From NCBI RefSeq assembly GCF_036785885.1, contig NC_092323.1:744001-808000 (forward strand): 64,000 nt of DNA, read 5' to 3'. The DNA comes from Coffea arabica (lineage: Eukaryota > Streptophyta > Magnoliopsida > Gentianales > Rubiaceae). The position numbers were made by a program, and so were the translations under genes. Positions 25,264-38,686 of this stretch are shown here, one piece after another. The notes under the pieces were generated by a model. It made no database searches and was not told the origin of the DNA. It saw only the letters and a program-made list of their open reading frames with translations. Each line of letters opens with the position of its first letter. Position 1 is the stretch's first letter.

Positions 25264-28200
25264 CTATATAACAGAAGAAATGCTGCTTGCTACCGGCAAT
25301 TCAAATGGGCTGTCAGGGAGATTCAAACCTTCATTGCTGTAATGATGGGGGAACAAAATAAGAAGTTAATCAGATATCCAAATATGCAAGCAGATAGCAG
25401 TAAGCGTGTGAATAGTAAAAGAATAAGAACTCAAATATGAGTAGAACAATCGTGAATCTCAATGACATGGAGACAATGAAATGTAAGCAATGAGCACAGG
25501 AAGCTAAATAATAGGTTCAAATATGAATTCACTTAGCATGACAAATATCTTAAAAGCCCAATATATACTGAGTGACTAAAAGGTAAAAGGTAACCAATTA
25601 AGAATACCAGCAAGAAGAAAATAAGTCAACAAGCACATGCATAGACTTCTTTACCCAACTGCGAATACATGAAAGCGTAATACTGAATAACAAGACAGGC
25701 TGGCAACAGATATCTTCCATACCTCCCTTGATCAGTAAAGTTAGTGCCACGACGTTTTAGGTTATCATCACTTGTTGATCCGTAACTCAAAACATCCAGA
25801 AAATGATAATAGTTCTCTGGCAATGAAAGCTTAAAACAATCTGCAACAAACATTCACACACCTTGTAAATAATAAAGAAACAAACGAAAAATTGTGAGCA
25901 CACTGGAGCCAAAACCAGGGTACAGATGAGTGATAAAAGAGACAAACTCATGATCACATATGATACACATGACAAACCTTCTGAAAGTTTTAGTTCATCC
26001 ATGGAATGGCCAAAAAAAGATCGACTGGCAAGAGGTTTTCTTGCTAACTTTAACTGTGACATGCGTCTCTCCAATTCAATGACCTGTTGCTCCTGCTCCT
26101 GCCCTTGAATTTTTCTGACTCTGGGTGAATGCCATCCTGTTGCAATCCAAATCAAATTATTCATATAGAAGAGAACGTGCTGCAACTAAAGGTATTATTG
26201 GGTGATGTAAGAGGTGAATGCAGAAACATCATGAATAGGGACAATCTACAGAATACATCCTATACTCATTAAGCAGAAAGAGTTTATATACAAAATTAGG
26301 CAACCAAATTCTTGTAATCCATGATACAGACAAAATCTGCATTTAAACAATTGTCTCTACATATTAAGGAAGAGAACTAGGTTTTTCCTCAAGTTACCAG
26401 CAAACGCATACACATCATCAAAATTCAAGTCTTCAAGTTGGAGTGCAGTAAATACAAAATTCCTTACTAGCTTGAAGCTCAGAATCCATATTTATGTGGT
26501 CCAGATGGTAGCACATTGGAGACTCAAGCTTCTCTGGAAACTTCCTGCATTAGACCAATGACCTCACCATGTCAGGCAGAGAATAGAAGGTTCTTCTTGC
26601 AGGTGCTACTATTATAAATAAAAAATTTTAGGCGGAGATAAAAGTATGCATGGAGATACGCTGTATGTAAATATCTGTATTAGTTAGACTTTTAGGATTT
26701 ATGGCATAATGCAGAACTGAAAAACTCATTTTGGGTGATCTTCAAACATCATTTACACGCACCATCACCCAAGGGTACAATGATAAGCAAAGCATCTTAT
26801 ATATCCACTACATAATATAACCAACCAAATTCACAAGGAATGAAATAACTCAAACTAAAACTTTAGCAAAAGAAACCGAATGATGAATAAATCCTATGGA
26901 ATTCTTAATGAACATCATCAGCATACCTGTCAACAAGCTTTGACTTTTCCCTGTAGGGTTTCACAAGAACACGAGCACCACAAACATAATGTGGATTCCC
27001 TTTTGACAAAATCATCTTGACAGTGTCAGCACTGGCAAAAGTTACAAAACCAAACATCCGTTTCTGCTGACAAGGAATTCTAACATCTTGAACTGGGCCA
27101 AAAGTACTACAGAGAAGTTGCAAAAAGAACTAGATAAATTCCAGGAAGCAAAATTCATATTTCAAAGTTGCCGAAATATGGAAGATTGAGACAGCTTACC
27201 TGAAGTAATTGTAGACATCTTCCTCTGAAAAAGTGCTCTCAGCTGGAAATGTTAGATATATTTGTCGTGAACCACTAACAATTGGACCAGGATCATTTTT
27301 TTCACCCCGCGATTCCATGTACTTTGGTGCATCTTCAGCCAGTATCACTGCATGCTGTCCATGAGGCCTGTACACAACCAGTGAAGGGTCAAACACAGAA
27401 TGGTACCAGAATTAACAATAAAACCTGAATTAATAATGCTACCAGGAAAAAAAACCTACAACAATGCTACCATGATAAAGGATCATACCTGTCAATCAGG
27501 CGAATACTGCCCTTCAATCGAGCAAGCAGTTTTGTCAAACTATAACCAGCTTTACCATGTCTCTGGCTCTCAGTCAGATATCCTTCAGCCTGAAGAGTTC
27601 TCCCATATTTTTCATAGTAGATCATCGGCAGTGATGCAATTGAAACTGGATTCCCTCTTCTACATTTCAAGAGCTCTGTGATTTCGAATTCCAATTTTTC
27701 AAGGGAACCAGGCGACAACAGTTGATCTTCATAAGCATTCTCATTTGAACTAGGGCCAAAAACTCGAGGATAGCTATCTGGAAACGGTTGTCCATGAAAG
27801 TACCTACAATTACTGCCATGCTTACAAAACCCCCTGTTGAAATAGTGACAAGTCTTGATTGGAAACTCAAGTTGGCTAAGAGGAACCCTGCTGCCTCCAC
27901 CATTTGCATTGCAAAATGCAGCTTCAGGGTAATAAAAATCACCAGGAAAATCCAAATTTCTTAGGTTCACTGGTTCTAGCTGTTCTTCCATGCCCAGAAA
28001 CTGATTTTGGAACCTATGATCATCAGGGACTGAATCAGGATAAGTTACTGGTATAAAATCCCCATTACTCAAAGGCTGTTGGTCAGTGGCTAATTGGCGT
28101 TCCCAGTATGAAGCTGAAACCCGGAAAGCAGCAGGAGATGAAAAGCGCCGAGGGGAAGCAGGTGAAAAAGTGGTATATTGAAGAGAATGATCCGAAATAG

Positions 28201-28447
28201 GAGTAGGATTCATATTAGGTGAAATTGGAGGAGACGGAACTGGTGTCGAGCCTAACATTAGCGCAGCCTTCGCTTTCTGTACCAAACTACGGATTAATTG
28301 GTCAGGTCCCAGAGCTAATCTTATCATCTCTTGATCAGGGAAGTCATGTAAGTAAATATATCCAACTATCTTCCTAGCAACATCATGTTCAGGTTCTAAT
28401 TTCATTATTCTGTCATGTACAACTTTAGCAGCCTCAATGGAATCCAT
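25264..28447 (-). CDS. CCCH zinc-finger plus RRM RNA-binding protein
   Basis: Seven coding exons on the minus strand: 28447-27489, 27367-27200, 27106-26927, 26544-26468, 26136-25978, 25840-25723 and 25336-25264. They give 1734 nt and 577 residues with all phases consistent. Order: an N-terminal helical region ([20 protein letters not shown]); a Pro/Ser-rich linker; one CCCH finger C-x7-C-x5-C-x3-H (Cys200, 208, 214, His218); a winged-helix-like segment ([19 protein letters not shown]); an RRM at about 350-430 with RNP2-like IYLTFP and RNP1-like RMFGFVTF; and a Glu/Gln-rich coiled coil ([19 protein letters not shown]). This architecture defines the plant C3H18/22/46/53 group, presumed cytoplasmic or nuclear RNA binders. 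The start is the Met at 28447; the frame upstream runs through an intron acceptor in the 5' UTR at about 28464. Confidence 0.9.
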
Positions 28448-29900
28448 TTTATTGTGCTGGTAACTGCACATATATCAACCCAAAACAGAAAATAGAATTA
28501 GTAAAACAAAGATATTTTTTTTTAAAAAAAAAGGCTATAATTATTTCCAGATAATAATGATGGGATCTTGGGAAAAAAAACCCAAAAAGCAAGCCTAAGA
28601 TAACAATATAAATGAAAGACTGAGAGCGTAAGGCGAAGGCTGCTACAATCTTGTCAGAGACACAATCTAAAAGACAGTAAAGACTACAACTTGGCCTAGG
28701 GCAAACCTCAAAAAGGGCTAAGATCTCAGTTTTACTAAATCATTCCACCTCATTGCTTAATTGAATCCAATCCATTTCAGGAAAAATTGAAAAAAAAAGC
28801 CTCAGACAACTCCAGAGAGGCTGTAGGACGGTGAGAAAGCCAAAGTAAGACTTTTTACTAAACAGGGAAACAGTAAAGTTTGCAATCTTTTGCAGAAAAA
28901 TAAACAAAAGCGGAAAATATTGAAAAAGGAAAAAAATAAGGGTACCAAGCAGTGAATGCATGAAAGCTGCATAATTTTCACTAAAGCGGTTACAGAAAAA
29001 GATTACACTGAAGATCCAAAGAGTACCATAAGAAAAACATGAACAAGAAATTCAACCAAGTTAAGATGCGAACGTATTGGAATTTCAAATTCTTGAAAGC
29101 AAAAGGATGATATTCATTTACCAGAGCCCAAAACTGAAAACTTCCCCCTTACACAAACCAAAAGTTTGAGTTTTGATTCAACTCAAAGTCCCTATTCCCC
29201 CGGTTCATTACCATATAGAATACAACATCTTCCAGTACAGCGTTTCAAAATTCAAACATCATTAGATAATGATAATCCACAATCATGCTCCCACATCATG
29301 AAGATTTCAACCCCCCTTCCCACTCTCCCCCCTTAAAAATAAGAAAGGAAAAAAAAAAAAAAAAAAGAGTACTCTTGCACACATTAAAGAAGCAAAAGCA
29401 GACCAAAAAAAAAAGAAAAGACCTCAATCTTGAGGCTTAAAAACCTGTTCTCAGGATTTCAATAGACAAGAAGTACAACCAGAGTGAAAATACATCTTGA
29501 GACTCAACAAAAAGTCCATTTGGAAGAGCATATAAAACAGCAAAAAGACCAGATTTTTACATACCCCACAAAACCTTTTGAGTATGAGTAAGAAAATTTA
29601 AGTGTGAAAGGAGACCCCAAAACTGCTTGAACCCATGAAGAAAAAACTGAAAACAAAACTCAGAATTTGCGTCTTCACTTCACTCCATCTCTGGTTTTGC
29701 TTCACTTCTCTCGGAGAAAGGGAAGAGAGTAAAGACACCGTACCAGAAAGCAAAATGACGGAATTGAAAGCTTTTAAAAAAAGGCACAACTGTGTTTCCT
29801 CCGAAAAATATTATTCAAATAAAATGAAAAGAAAAGGAAAAGAATGAAAGCAGGCAAAATTTTACTTTAATTTGAATTTCCTATTCCAAGAAGAAGAAAA
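28448..29900 (-). promoter_or_regulatory. 5' UTR, leader intron and promoter of the CCCH gene
   Basis: A good 3' splice site (TATGTGCAG on the minus strand, ending at about 28464) lies 16 bases before the start codon, so the leader contains an intron. The upstream leader exon probably lies within about 29500-29800, where the minus strand is C/T-rich. A-runs occur at about 29349-29366 and 29407-29414. The exact transcription start cannot be placed. Confidence 0.5.
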
Positions 29901-32900
29901 AAAAAAGTTGGTAATGTCACTTATTGGAATTTGTTTAAATTTTCCAGCTAGCATTATACTACTAATTAATTCATAATAAACAAAATATATTCCTAGAGTT
30001 ACGAAATTGTTGAAGACAGCTTGAAGTTTACGATGTTACGATAGTACCCCTGCTAGAAATCCGAGCGGATGATATGATAAACAAATTTTTTTATATTAAA
30101 AAAAAAAAAAAGCCATTCAGTTTTTTTTATTATTTCAATTTGTGGGTTTTGGATAATGGTCTCGCACTACTAGTAGTGGCAAAATTGAAAATTGAGCGTA
30201 AGGTGAACTGGATTAGTTTTTTAGAGATTGGAAAAGCTTAGACTACAGATGTCGGGCGGAGGATCAATTGAGTGGCAACAACGTGGGGTGGGGGTTTTCT
30301 CTTGATCACAGAGCGCCTCCTCCTCTGATTGGACCGTTGGATTTGCGTGGGAAGGATTTGATTAAGATGATTAGAGCTGGCCTTTGATGTAGGATAAAAT
30401 TGCTTATACATCCTAATCTGTTATTGTCTACTCTTATTGAATAATAATAAGGTGCAATGTTACTGTATATTTTGTCATGTTGTTCATCACTATGATTAAG
30501 GGAGCACTAGACATGATTAGATGCAACTTGTACAACACAGGACCCCCACTCCTCCTTTTTTGTTAATCGACCCCACTCATATCATTTATGTCTCGTTGTA
30601 CACCACAAACAATTTCAGATACAAATATATGGCCAAAAATTGTGCAGTTAATTACACTTCCCCCTCCTCCTAAGTATGGAGTCGCCTGCACTTTGCAACC
30701 CCTAAGACACAAATGCTAATAAACTCGTCGCTCTGGCGTCTTATGGTTAATGGTTCCTTTCGATAATTCCACTCGCCAAATTTAGTCATAAATAGCATCC
30801 TCTTTAGACGTCGAAATGGCCAAATTCAGTTTCTTTGTTTTCGTTCGGAAAACCTGATTCGAAGAAAAATGCTACGATACCGGTGATGCAATTTTCAAAA
30901 TAAATAAATTTTTAAGCCAGGACGTGTAAATGAAAGATGCTTAGAGGAGAGTTTTACATATGTATATCTATTTTGAACAGTTATGCATCTTTTTAAAAAA
31001 AAAAAAAGAAAAAGAAAAATTTCTCAACAGTAGTTCAAGTTTCAAATATCAAAGTTGGTGATAGAAAAACTTTTTGGATTATCCTACAAAGGATAAATTT
31101 GTTTTGAATGATCAACTGTTGAAGTGGTTAATATTTTTCTCGGTTTGAAAGCATTGCACTCAGGGGCAAAGTGCAAATGACCTTCACCTCGGTGGGGTCA
31201 AATTGTGATTTCTGGAATCTTGTGTGCTCTCAATACACTTTCTCCTCAATATATATATATATATATATAAAATAAATGACTCACTCGAGTTTACACTCAG
31301 AATGGATTATTTATTGTAACGTTTTATATGACAGAGTCCTAATCACAAAGTTAATACTGTAGACGTAATTAAGTCATCGGCACGTGATGTTTGCTCTTAT
31401 TTATTATTTTTTTCCGAGAAAGCCAAAAAAAAAATCTCATGATTTTTTGTTTTTGTCTCCTGTTTAAAGGATAAAGTCGAACAGTTCTTACTGGCCCATC
31501 CGCCGCAGGAAGAATTTCAAGCCAGAGAAGCTATAAAATGGACAAAATTACAAATTTTTGCGTTTGGCAATGCGGCTGTTAACAGAGCAGCTGACAAAGA
31601 GCTTTGTACTATTTGCTGGCAATTTAGCAAACAACAATAAAAAAAAAAGTATTTTATTCAGACAAAATCTAAAAAGGCATAAAAATAATTTATGGAAGTG
31701 GAAGGGGGTGTTTTGGGAAGAAGAACTAAGTAAGGGACCGTTTCAAGCGGCTGGACGGCCGGATGACAGAGAAAGTTTTTCCCACGTTGCTTCCTTTTTT
31801 TTTTTTTTGGCTGTCTTCAGTTTCTGATGAAGGCGATAGAGTGGGGCCCATGGAGGTGGGTGGTTAAAGATTAAAATAAAGTACCACAAGTAGTACTGTA
31901 TAAGATTTAGATTTGTTGAGCAGAGTCAAAGGGAGCAGTGAGAGGTAGCAGTTATTAGATGCGAAGGAGAGACTTAGGAGGGACAGTTTAGATCTGCTGT
32001 GGAAGCGGGCTTCAGTTACGTTCCCCGCCCGCGTGGACTCTCCAAATTTTGGACGTTTTGACTTTTTTGATTTCTTCTTCTTCTGCTTCATCTTCCAATC
32101 TGTTCTTTGCTTTGCTTGTAAGTTGTAAGCACTAAGTTTATTCGCATACTACAAACCCCCCCCCCCCCCCCCCCAACCCAAAAAATTTTTTTTTTCCACA
32201 TAAGGCATATGCAATGTGTGTCCAACTAAAAATGTTTTTCGGTGAATCAATTTTATATAAAATTTTTGTTACTAAGGCAAATGGTGGTATTTTAACCTTT
32301 TTTTTTTTCCATCAAATGACAGTTATTTTAGTAGTTTCAATACTATTAGTATCAGTCGATCATTTTGTCAAGAAGTGTTTAGATGAGTTTTGGTTAAAAA
32401 TAATCAAATTTAGTTATTTTAGCATTTTGTGTAAATAGTGAGTAATTTTCAGGAAAGTCAAAGTTGAAAGTATATAAAGTGACAAAAAAAATATTTATCC
32501 CAAAACTCCATCTCTTCCTTTATATATATATATATAGTATAGATTAATGTATTGGTTTAACATGGGGCATTTAACCATCTTGCTCTTTTCATAAAGGTTT
32601 GCAAAAAGACTTGCTTTATTTTTTGGATAAATCTTCTTGAGTTTGAGACTAAATTACATGACATTTGACTAAGAAGATTCTGCTCAACAAACCCACCCCC
32701 CTCCCCCACCCCACCAAAAAAAAAAAAAAAAAAAAGAATCTAATCTCTTGCATTACAGAATTGTGGAAAGAACACATCCATGCGTACGGCCGTATGCTGC
32801 ATGCGAAGGAGATGTCAGTTTAGCATCGGATGAAAATCACAATCAGCTTTTGCAAATTACATATAAATATTAGAAAAAAAACTAAACAAAAGAAGAAAAA

Positions 32901-34260
32901 TGTTTTAGCGACGTGTCCGGAGTTGACTACTTAGCCAATCATTTCCATTGAGCATATTACGTGCAATTTAAACCATACCCACAACACCCGACTTCAAAAT
33001 AACTTGAAGCTGTCAAGGGTTCTCAATTCTCAAAGACGTACGTACTAACAACCATGTTGACCTCATTCAGATGCCTGCTCTGCTACTGCTACATATTTAG
33101 CTGCGCATTCATTTGTTTTTCAGTCAGCGAATTGGAAATTGTTATTTTATTCCGGCGGAGGAGGAGGAGTGAGAGTAGTTTAGACCGGTCTAGTCTAGAT
33201 AATGTTCTAATAAGGAGTATTATTTTATTCTAAGCTAAGCATTCCCGCACGCTACGTAACACCTTTTTTTTTTTTTTTTTTTTGCATAATTAGTATTCAA
33301 CATCTATTATTTTTATATTACTCCTATAAAAGAATGCTTATGCATTTTCCATAATTCTACGCGGGGGGAGCAGAAGTCACAAACTGATTATAATTATTTA
33401 TAAGAAGGGATGAAGGGGAATGAAAGTATGTAGAAAAGGTTAATGCATATTTTTGTACTTGAAGAAAAGTCCTGAAATCCAATCAAAGTTGCCCCATGTG
33501 GCATCGACGCGCCACGATCACTGAACAAGTACACTACTTACGATCACTAAACAAATACACTACTTATCAAATTAATTAATTAATGATCCTTGGCCCCAAA
33601 ATGTTAAACATCTAATTCCATCTCTAAGCACACCTATAAATTGCTCCTCGCTGAGTTTCTAACGTAATTGCACCAAACCATCCATTTGTTTAAGCAGGCC
33701 GCAATATATCATCAAATTCAAAGGGTTCTCTTCTTATTTTCTTTTTAATTTTTAATGTGCCCGGGTGGAAGGGTAATTAGTAGCGGGAGGAGTTTCATTG
33801 CGGATGGGATTGGGAGGTTAGTGGCTTAGTGCTTTGACGTTTTGAGTTCCAGCCTTCCTATTCGTCCATATTACCAGCTTCACTTTTCAGTGAAATGACC
33901 ACTAATCAAGCGACTAGTGCTTAAAAGTTATGCACAAACCATAATTTGATGGTAGAATGATACTAGCATCAATCAATGCAAATCAATCTCGATTATTGTT
34001 CCTAAGCTATGAAGTCACGTGTCAAGTAATTGTTGGACCAAATTTGGTAAATTAATCAGCTAGCTCGTTCTTTCACTACTGTATCCCGGCTTCAAGTGGT
34101 CGGTCCATCAAACTGTGGGACATTTTGATTTAACCACAAATAAGATAAATAAAAAATAATCATGCTTTTGCTAATAAGATGGAGTAATAAAAAGTTGTTG
34201 AATTGTAGAGAGAATATAACCACCATACGGACTTCCCGATTCTGCCCATGAAGGCGCTGT
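29901..34260. other. Gene-poor AT-rich intergenic DNA
   Basis: No gene is supported. Landmarks are an AT dinucleotide run at 31250-31269, a 19-base C run at 32156-32174, an A run near 32716-32734 and a T run near 33264-33283. Short open frames have no family resemblance. A C/T-rich stretch near 32060-32130 resembles a plant 5' leader, but no coding exon follows it. Confidence 0.45.
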
Positions 34261-34411
34261 TAGGCCTTGTTTGGATTGTGGCTTTTCGTCGAAAAATTAC
34301 GTCATTTTTCGTGATCACATTTCTCTATTACTTTTTTCCCTCACATACATCAAATCGCTACAGTATTTTTTCCATGAAAAATGACGAAAAATACAATCCA
34401 AACGGGCCCTA
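34261..34411. mobile_element. Foldback MITE, about 150 bp
   Basis: The ends are imperfect inverted repeats: TAGGCCTTGTTTGGATTG on the left, and on the right CAATCCAAACGGGCCCTA, whose reverse complement TAGGGCCCGTTTGGATTG matches 15 of 18. The interior contains a second inverted pair (CGAAAAATTACGTCATTTTT) and ATCAAATCGCTACAGTA. It is too short to code. This end sequence is common among plant MITEs. The target duplication is not clear (possibly TA), so I do not assign a superfamily. Confidence 0.82.
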
Positions 34412-34996
34412 GGCAAACATGTTGACTTGTTCAGATGTTTGCTAATATCCAAAGTTTTTTTGCCTGCTTAATGATTAATTCATACTAGACTAGATAGTAA
34501 TGTCCACTTATAGAGAGTATCAAACATCAAACTTAGCATTGCTTTTCTGATTGAATTCTAGTCAACATTATGCCGCAAGTATGTATGAACAACATATATC
34601 TAGTGTTACAAAAGAATGCTTCTGTAACTATCATAATTAAGAGAACGGAAGTCACGAATTGATATATCATAATAGTTGAAGTCATAATGACCACTTTAAT
34701 CAAAGTATTTAATCATTAAAAAGAGTAAAAGTTAGCGGATGAAAAGTGTCACCGTAAGGTGGTTAGGAGAGGATTCTTAGAGTGCTCTCTACTGTCAAGT
34801 TTAAGATTCAAATCTTATTTCTGACAGTTGAGAAAGGAAAATGTGTGAACAAAGGTATTTAAAAAAAATGTGTGGAGAGGGGTGAGAATATATTTTTGAA
34901 AATATATAGTGATAACGATCAAAATTGAGGGTTTCTAGAGAACATAAAACCTTTGTTATTCAATAAATATAAAAAGTTACTTACACTTCACCCATG

Positions 34997-35074
34997 GCTG
35001 AAACACTCCTGCTTACCTATGCAGCTTTTTTTAGTGTCTGGATTACGGCCTAAATGTTTGGAGTCCATGCACAA
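34997..35074. repeat. Dispersed repeat, copy A (inverted partner at 45855-45935)
   Basis: This stretch matches 45855-45935 in reverse orientation almost base for base. Shared words are GCTGAAACACT, GCTTACCTATGCAGC, TTAGTGTCTGGATTACGGCC and GGAGTCCATGCACAA. Copy B has four extra bases (TTAA/TAAT) next to the GGCCTAA word. Sequence outside the shared block differs. Confidence 0.9.
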
Positions 35075-38074
35075 TTCAAGAAACGTATTTCTCTCTCTCT
35101 CTCTTTTTTCCCCCCTTCCACAAATATAACCGACCGAACATAAAAATTCATATATACCCATGTCATTTTCCATTAGTCTTGTACTAGATGTCGAGGAAGG
35201 ACTTAGCATGAGCACAAAAGGAAACAAAATGCGAATAAGAAGATTATTTGAGGGATCATGTAAGTTTATGAAATAAATATTCCTTCTTTTTTTTTTTTCC
35301 TTCCTCTAAGAGAGGAGACCAAATGAATCCAGTTGCCATTTGTGGCAGGTCATAAACAATTTCACAGAGCCGATAATGCCTGGAATTAGTAGTGTTTGAT
35401 CTTTGCTGAAAGGAAAAATCAAAAGTAAATGGTTTCCTGATAGGAATCACATGCAGCCGGTGTTTGTGGGCCAAACATGATCGATTGCCACTCGATTACA
35501 GACAAAGCAACAGCGTCACTGTTACAATAACATTCACGTCCAAATTCCACACAACAACACGCTTCTCCACCTGCTCAATTGCTCCCATGTTTCCATTGAC
35601 GATTATTGCATTAAGAGACATGCACCAACATTTTTCACTTTTCCTTTCTTTTTTTTTTTTTTTGGGTTTTCTTTTCTAGTCGGAATGGAAAGACATGTTC
35701 TGTAATTGCAGTCGGATTTGAGCATGTGCATGTTAATTTCGATCGTGGGAAAAACAAAAAATTCATTCATTTTGTCGAGCATAAGGATTGATCAAATCTG
35801 GTACGTAGTTGAAGCTGTTTTCCTGGGTCGACTGTTAATTCTCTCTTTTCATAAGGATTAATTCTTTCTTTCTCGAAATGGATTGATAGCTACACGATAT
35901 GCCCGACTAGGATTTTGATAATCTGCGCCTCATTCTTTCGGGTGGGAATCGGTAGTTTATGGGTCGTGTTGAATACAGATCACATGCGTGGTCCATGAGG
36001 GAGAAGGGGACCATAGCATAGCATTGATTTACAACTTTTATAACGGAAGAGGCTGCATACTGATACTATTGACGTCGTTATTAGTGGATATCATTATCAG
36101 TAGTATTGTGAAAATTTTTTTTTTTTGGTTTTTGTTTTCTTGACCAAAGTAAGAAAATCAATTTGACTGTGAAAAATGAAAAATGAGAAAGAAATGAGAA
36201 AGAAGGAATCTCGCACCATTTTATTCTCCACCATGATATGATGTTGCTGTCAAAAAGCTTGACAAAACGTACGTACGTATTAAATTGGTTAGATTATTGT
36301 TTACTGCGGACGCTTCTACTTTTCGCTAACAAGAAGGTATAAAACCTGTGACAGTAGTAGTATCATGAAGATAAATTCTCCACTTGATGGCGAGAAAGCA
36401 ATTGTTTAAGAATGTGATCTCAAAAAAAGCCAGCAACTCTGACACGATGAAAAGCTATCATTTAATCTCATGAGTTTTGGAAATGAGGAATTGTGCAAGT
36501 AGAAAGCTCTGGGTTCGTTCAAGACGTTCTGCTTACCGGAAAGAAAAAAAAAAAGCTCATGAGCTTTATAATAATTATTATTTCCAAATCCAAAATCCGA
36601 GCGGCTTTTATCATGATGCTGAAGTTAAAGAGGACGAGATTCATTTGATAATTGTCTGATCCATAGGTAATCAGACGATGTTTTATTTTCTTTGCCCTGA
36701 TGGAATGAGTTAGCGCATCTTGATGATGATCCATCCACTTGCTCGGAATAAAAAGTTGCAGAGTCTTGGCAAAAACTTATTGGGCTGACACACTGAACAC
36801 TTAGGCCTACATTTCCTGGACATTGACAGCCCAGAAGAACAATTAGAGTTCGGGCTGCTTCAAACTTTCACCCCAAGGGCTTTCAATCCTGCACGGCGGG
36901 ACTAGGAAACCACGCTTTCAGGATTTCAACTTCCAAAAAGGCTGTTCCGGACCCACGCCTTAAGCAGCAGTTTATATTCAAGGATTATTTGACCATTCAT
37001 TCCGACAAGTAACAAACCTCTCCATGACTCCAGCTGAAACAGCCGACGGAGAAGAGAAAGGGGAAAAGATTTTCATATTTCTCTCTGATAACTAGAGGTT
37101 AGGATTATCATCTTAATGAGTTGTCATCCGCTGATTAACCCTAATCTCAATGATATAACGCATGTCCTCGGGTGCTTAATTTTATTGTTTTCTTAATTGG
37201 AAATAATTTTACCTATTTGTGTTTCCTGTGATTTGCAAGAGATATATACTTGTCGTCGAAACTACATGTACTATTAATTGGGGCTCTGCTTGATTGGAAT
37301 CATTTTAGTCTCAGCTGAGGTCTTTCTCTCTCTAATTCAATTTGTTCTTCGTTTTTTTTTTTTTTTCTTTTTTGCTTTTCTCTTGATGACTATGTATCCC
37401 GCCAATTATGAGGGAAATTTCCACAATTTGGTGAAATAACTGATAATTTGTATCGGGTTTTCCCTTATGATTCAATTTGTATAGTTTATTAATACCATTC
37501 ACGGATCAAAGTCAGTTCTTTAAAGTGGCTGGATTACAGTTGCTTTGCCGAGATGTGGTCTATTTCCATATTATGGGTTCGTTTCATAGACATGGATTCA
37601 TTGGATGACATGACTGATCATGGATGAGTGAATGAGGATTAATTTCGGAGTATTAGGCCCTGTAAATTGTATTTTTTTTCCTTTTTCTTTTTCTGGCTGT
37701 CATTTTGTACTCAATTTACCAAAATTACCAGTAAAAAGCCAATGTCTTGGATAAAAATTTGATTGCATATTGGTTCTGCTGCTGATTTTCTCCTTGGGAG
37801 TACTTGTAGCTGATGATGATGACGTATTGGTTATGCACTAGTTTGATGGTTTTGCTTGCTTTCTGTCTGCTATGGCGAGTGGTACTCTGGTTAGTCAATC
37901 GCAAATAAGCTTGAAATGTGGTCATGGACTCGTATGGCTGAACTGTTGTTCTAGGTGTCTGATGTAGAATGTGAATCTTCTTTATGAAGTAAAAGTGATT
38001 CTAGCTTCTAAGTTGGGAGTTCTTGTACTAGGTCCTCAGTGTGCAAGATTAGTGAAGCTAGTCTAGTGTCATCT

Positions 38075-38367
38075 TTTACATGTTCCATTTTATGGTTTTT
38101 GGCAGATTCACTGATGCTGATCATTTTGAAGTTTGTTTTGGGTAAGAAAAGAGGTTCTGGAACTCATGTAAAGCTGCGATTTTATACATTCATTTGCTGC
38201 CTTGCAACTAAGCATTCCTTCTTTACATGTTCTGTTTTGAGGTTTTTGGTGGATTCACTGATGCTGATCATTTTGAAGTTTGTTTTGGGTAGGAAAAGAG
38301 GTAATGGAACTCATGTAAAGCTGTGATTTTGTACATTCATTTGCTGCCTCGTAACTAAGCATTCCTT
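38075..38367. repeat. Tandem duplication, unit 147 bp, two copies
   Basis: Copies at 38075-38221 and 38222-38367 share TTTACATGTTC, GATTCACTGATGCTGATCAT, TTTGAAGTTTGTTTTGGGTA, GGAACTCATGTAAAGCTG and AACTAAGCATTCCTTCTTT. They lie upstream of the armadillo gene, probably in its leader intron. An open frame spans both copies (38039-38326), but it is explained by the duplication and has no coding features. Confidence 0.9.
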
Positions 38368-38686
38368 CTTTTTATTGTGGATTTGGCTTGATTAATGCTC
38401 CTTGTCACATCTTGCCACTTTCGATTTAACTATGCTTACTTGAATGACTTGCTTGGATTAAGATTCCTACAAGGATCCCAACCAACATTTTTTCGGCACT
38501 TCTGAATTTTTTCATTGCCATCAAGCTTTTCTTTTCTTTTTACCTGATAAAAGTATTTTTTTTTAATTTACTTTTGAAAAAGCTTTTCTCATTCTTTCTG
38601 TCTTCCCTGTTCCCCTCTCTATTTGATCTTAGGAGTTCCTTCTAATGGAGATCCGAAGTTGACCAATTATCGGTCTTCTGCTCAAT

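Larger units (their letters stand above)
34412..38686. other. Intergenic DNA and 5' region of the armadillo-repeat gene
   Basis: No coding gene is seen from 34412 to about 36990. A probable leader of the armadillo gene starts near 36990-37110, where a purine-rich stretch is followed by GTTAGGATT, and an intron seems to end at the TTTGATCTTAG acceptor near 38631. The leader then contains a five-codon upstream ORF (38645-38662) before the main start. A tandem duplication lies inside the presumed intron, and a dispersed repeat at 34997-35074. Confidence 0.45.

Noticed and set aside
34740-34860. A possible tRNA-like arm (AAGATTCAAATCTT)
   Set aside because: No cloverleaf, acceptor stem or anticodon arm could be built around it.
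38039-38326. 95-codon plus-strand frame with an internal repeat
   Set aside because: The repeat comes from the 147-bp tandem duplication, and there are no codon or homology signs of a gene.
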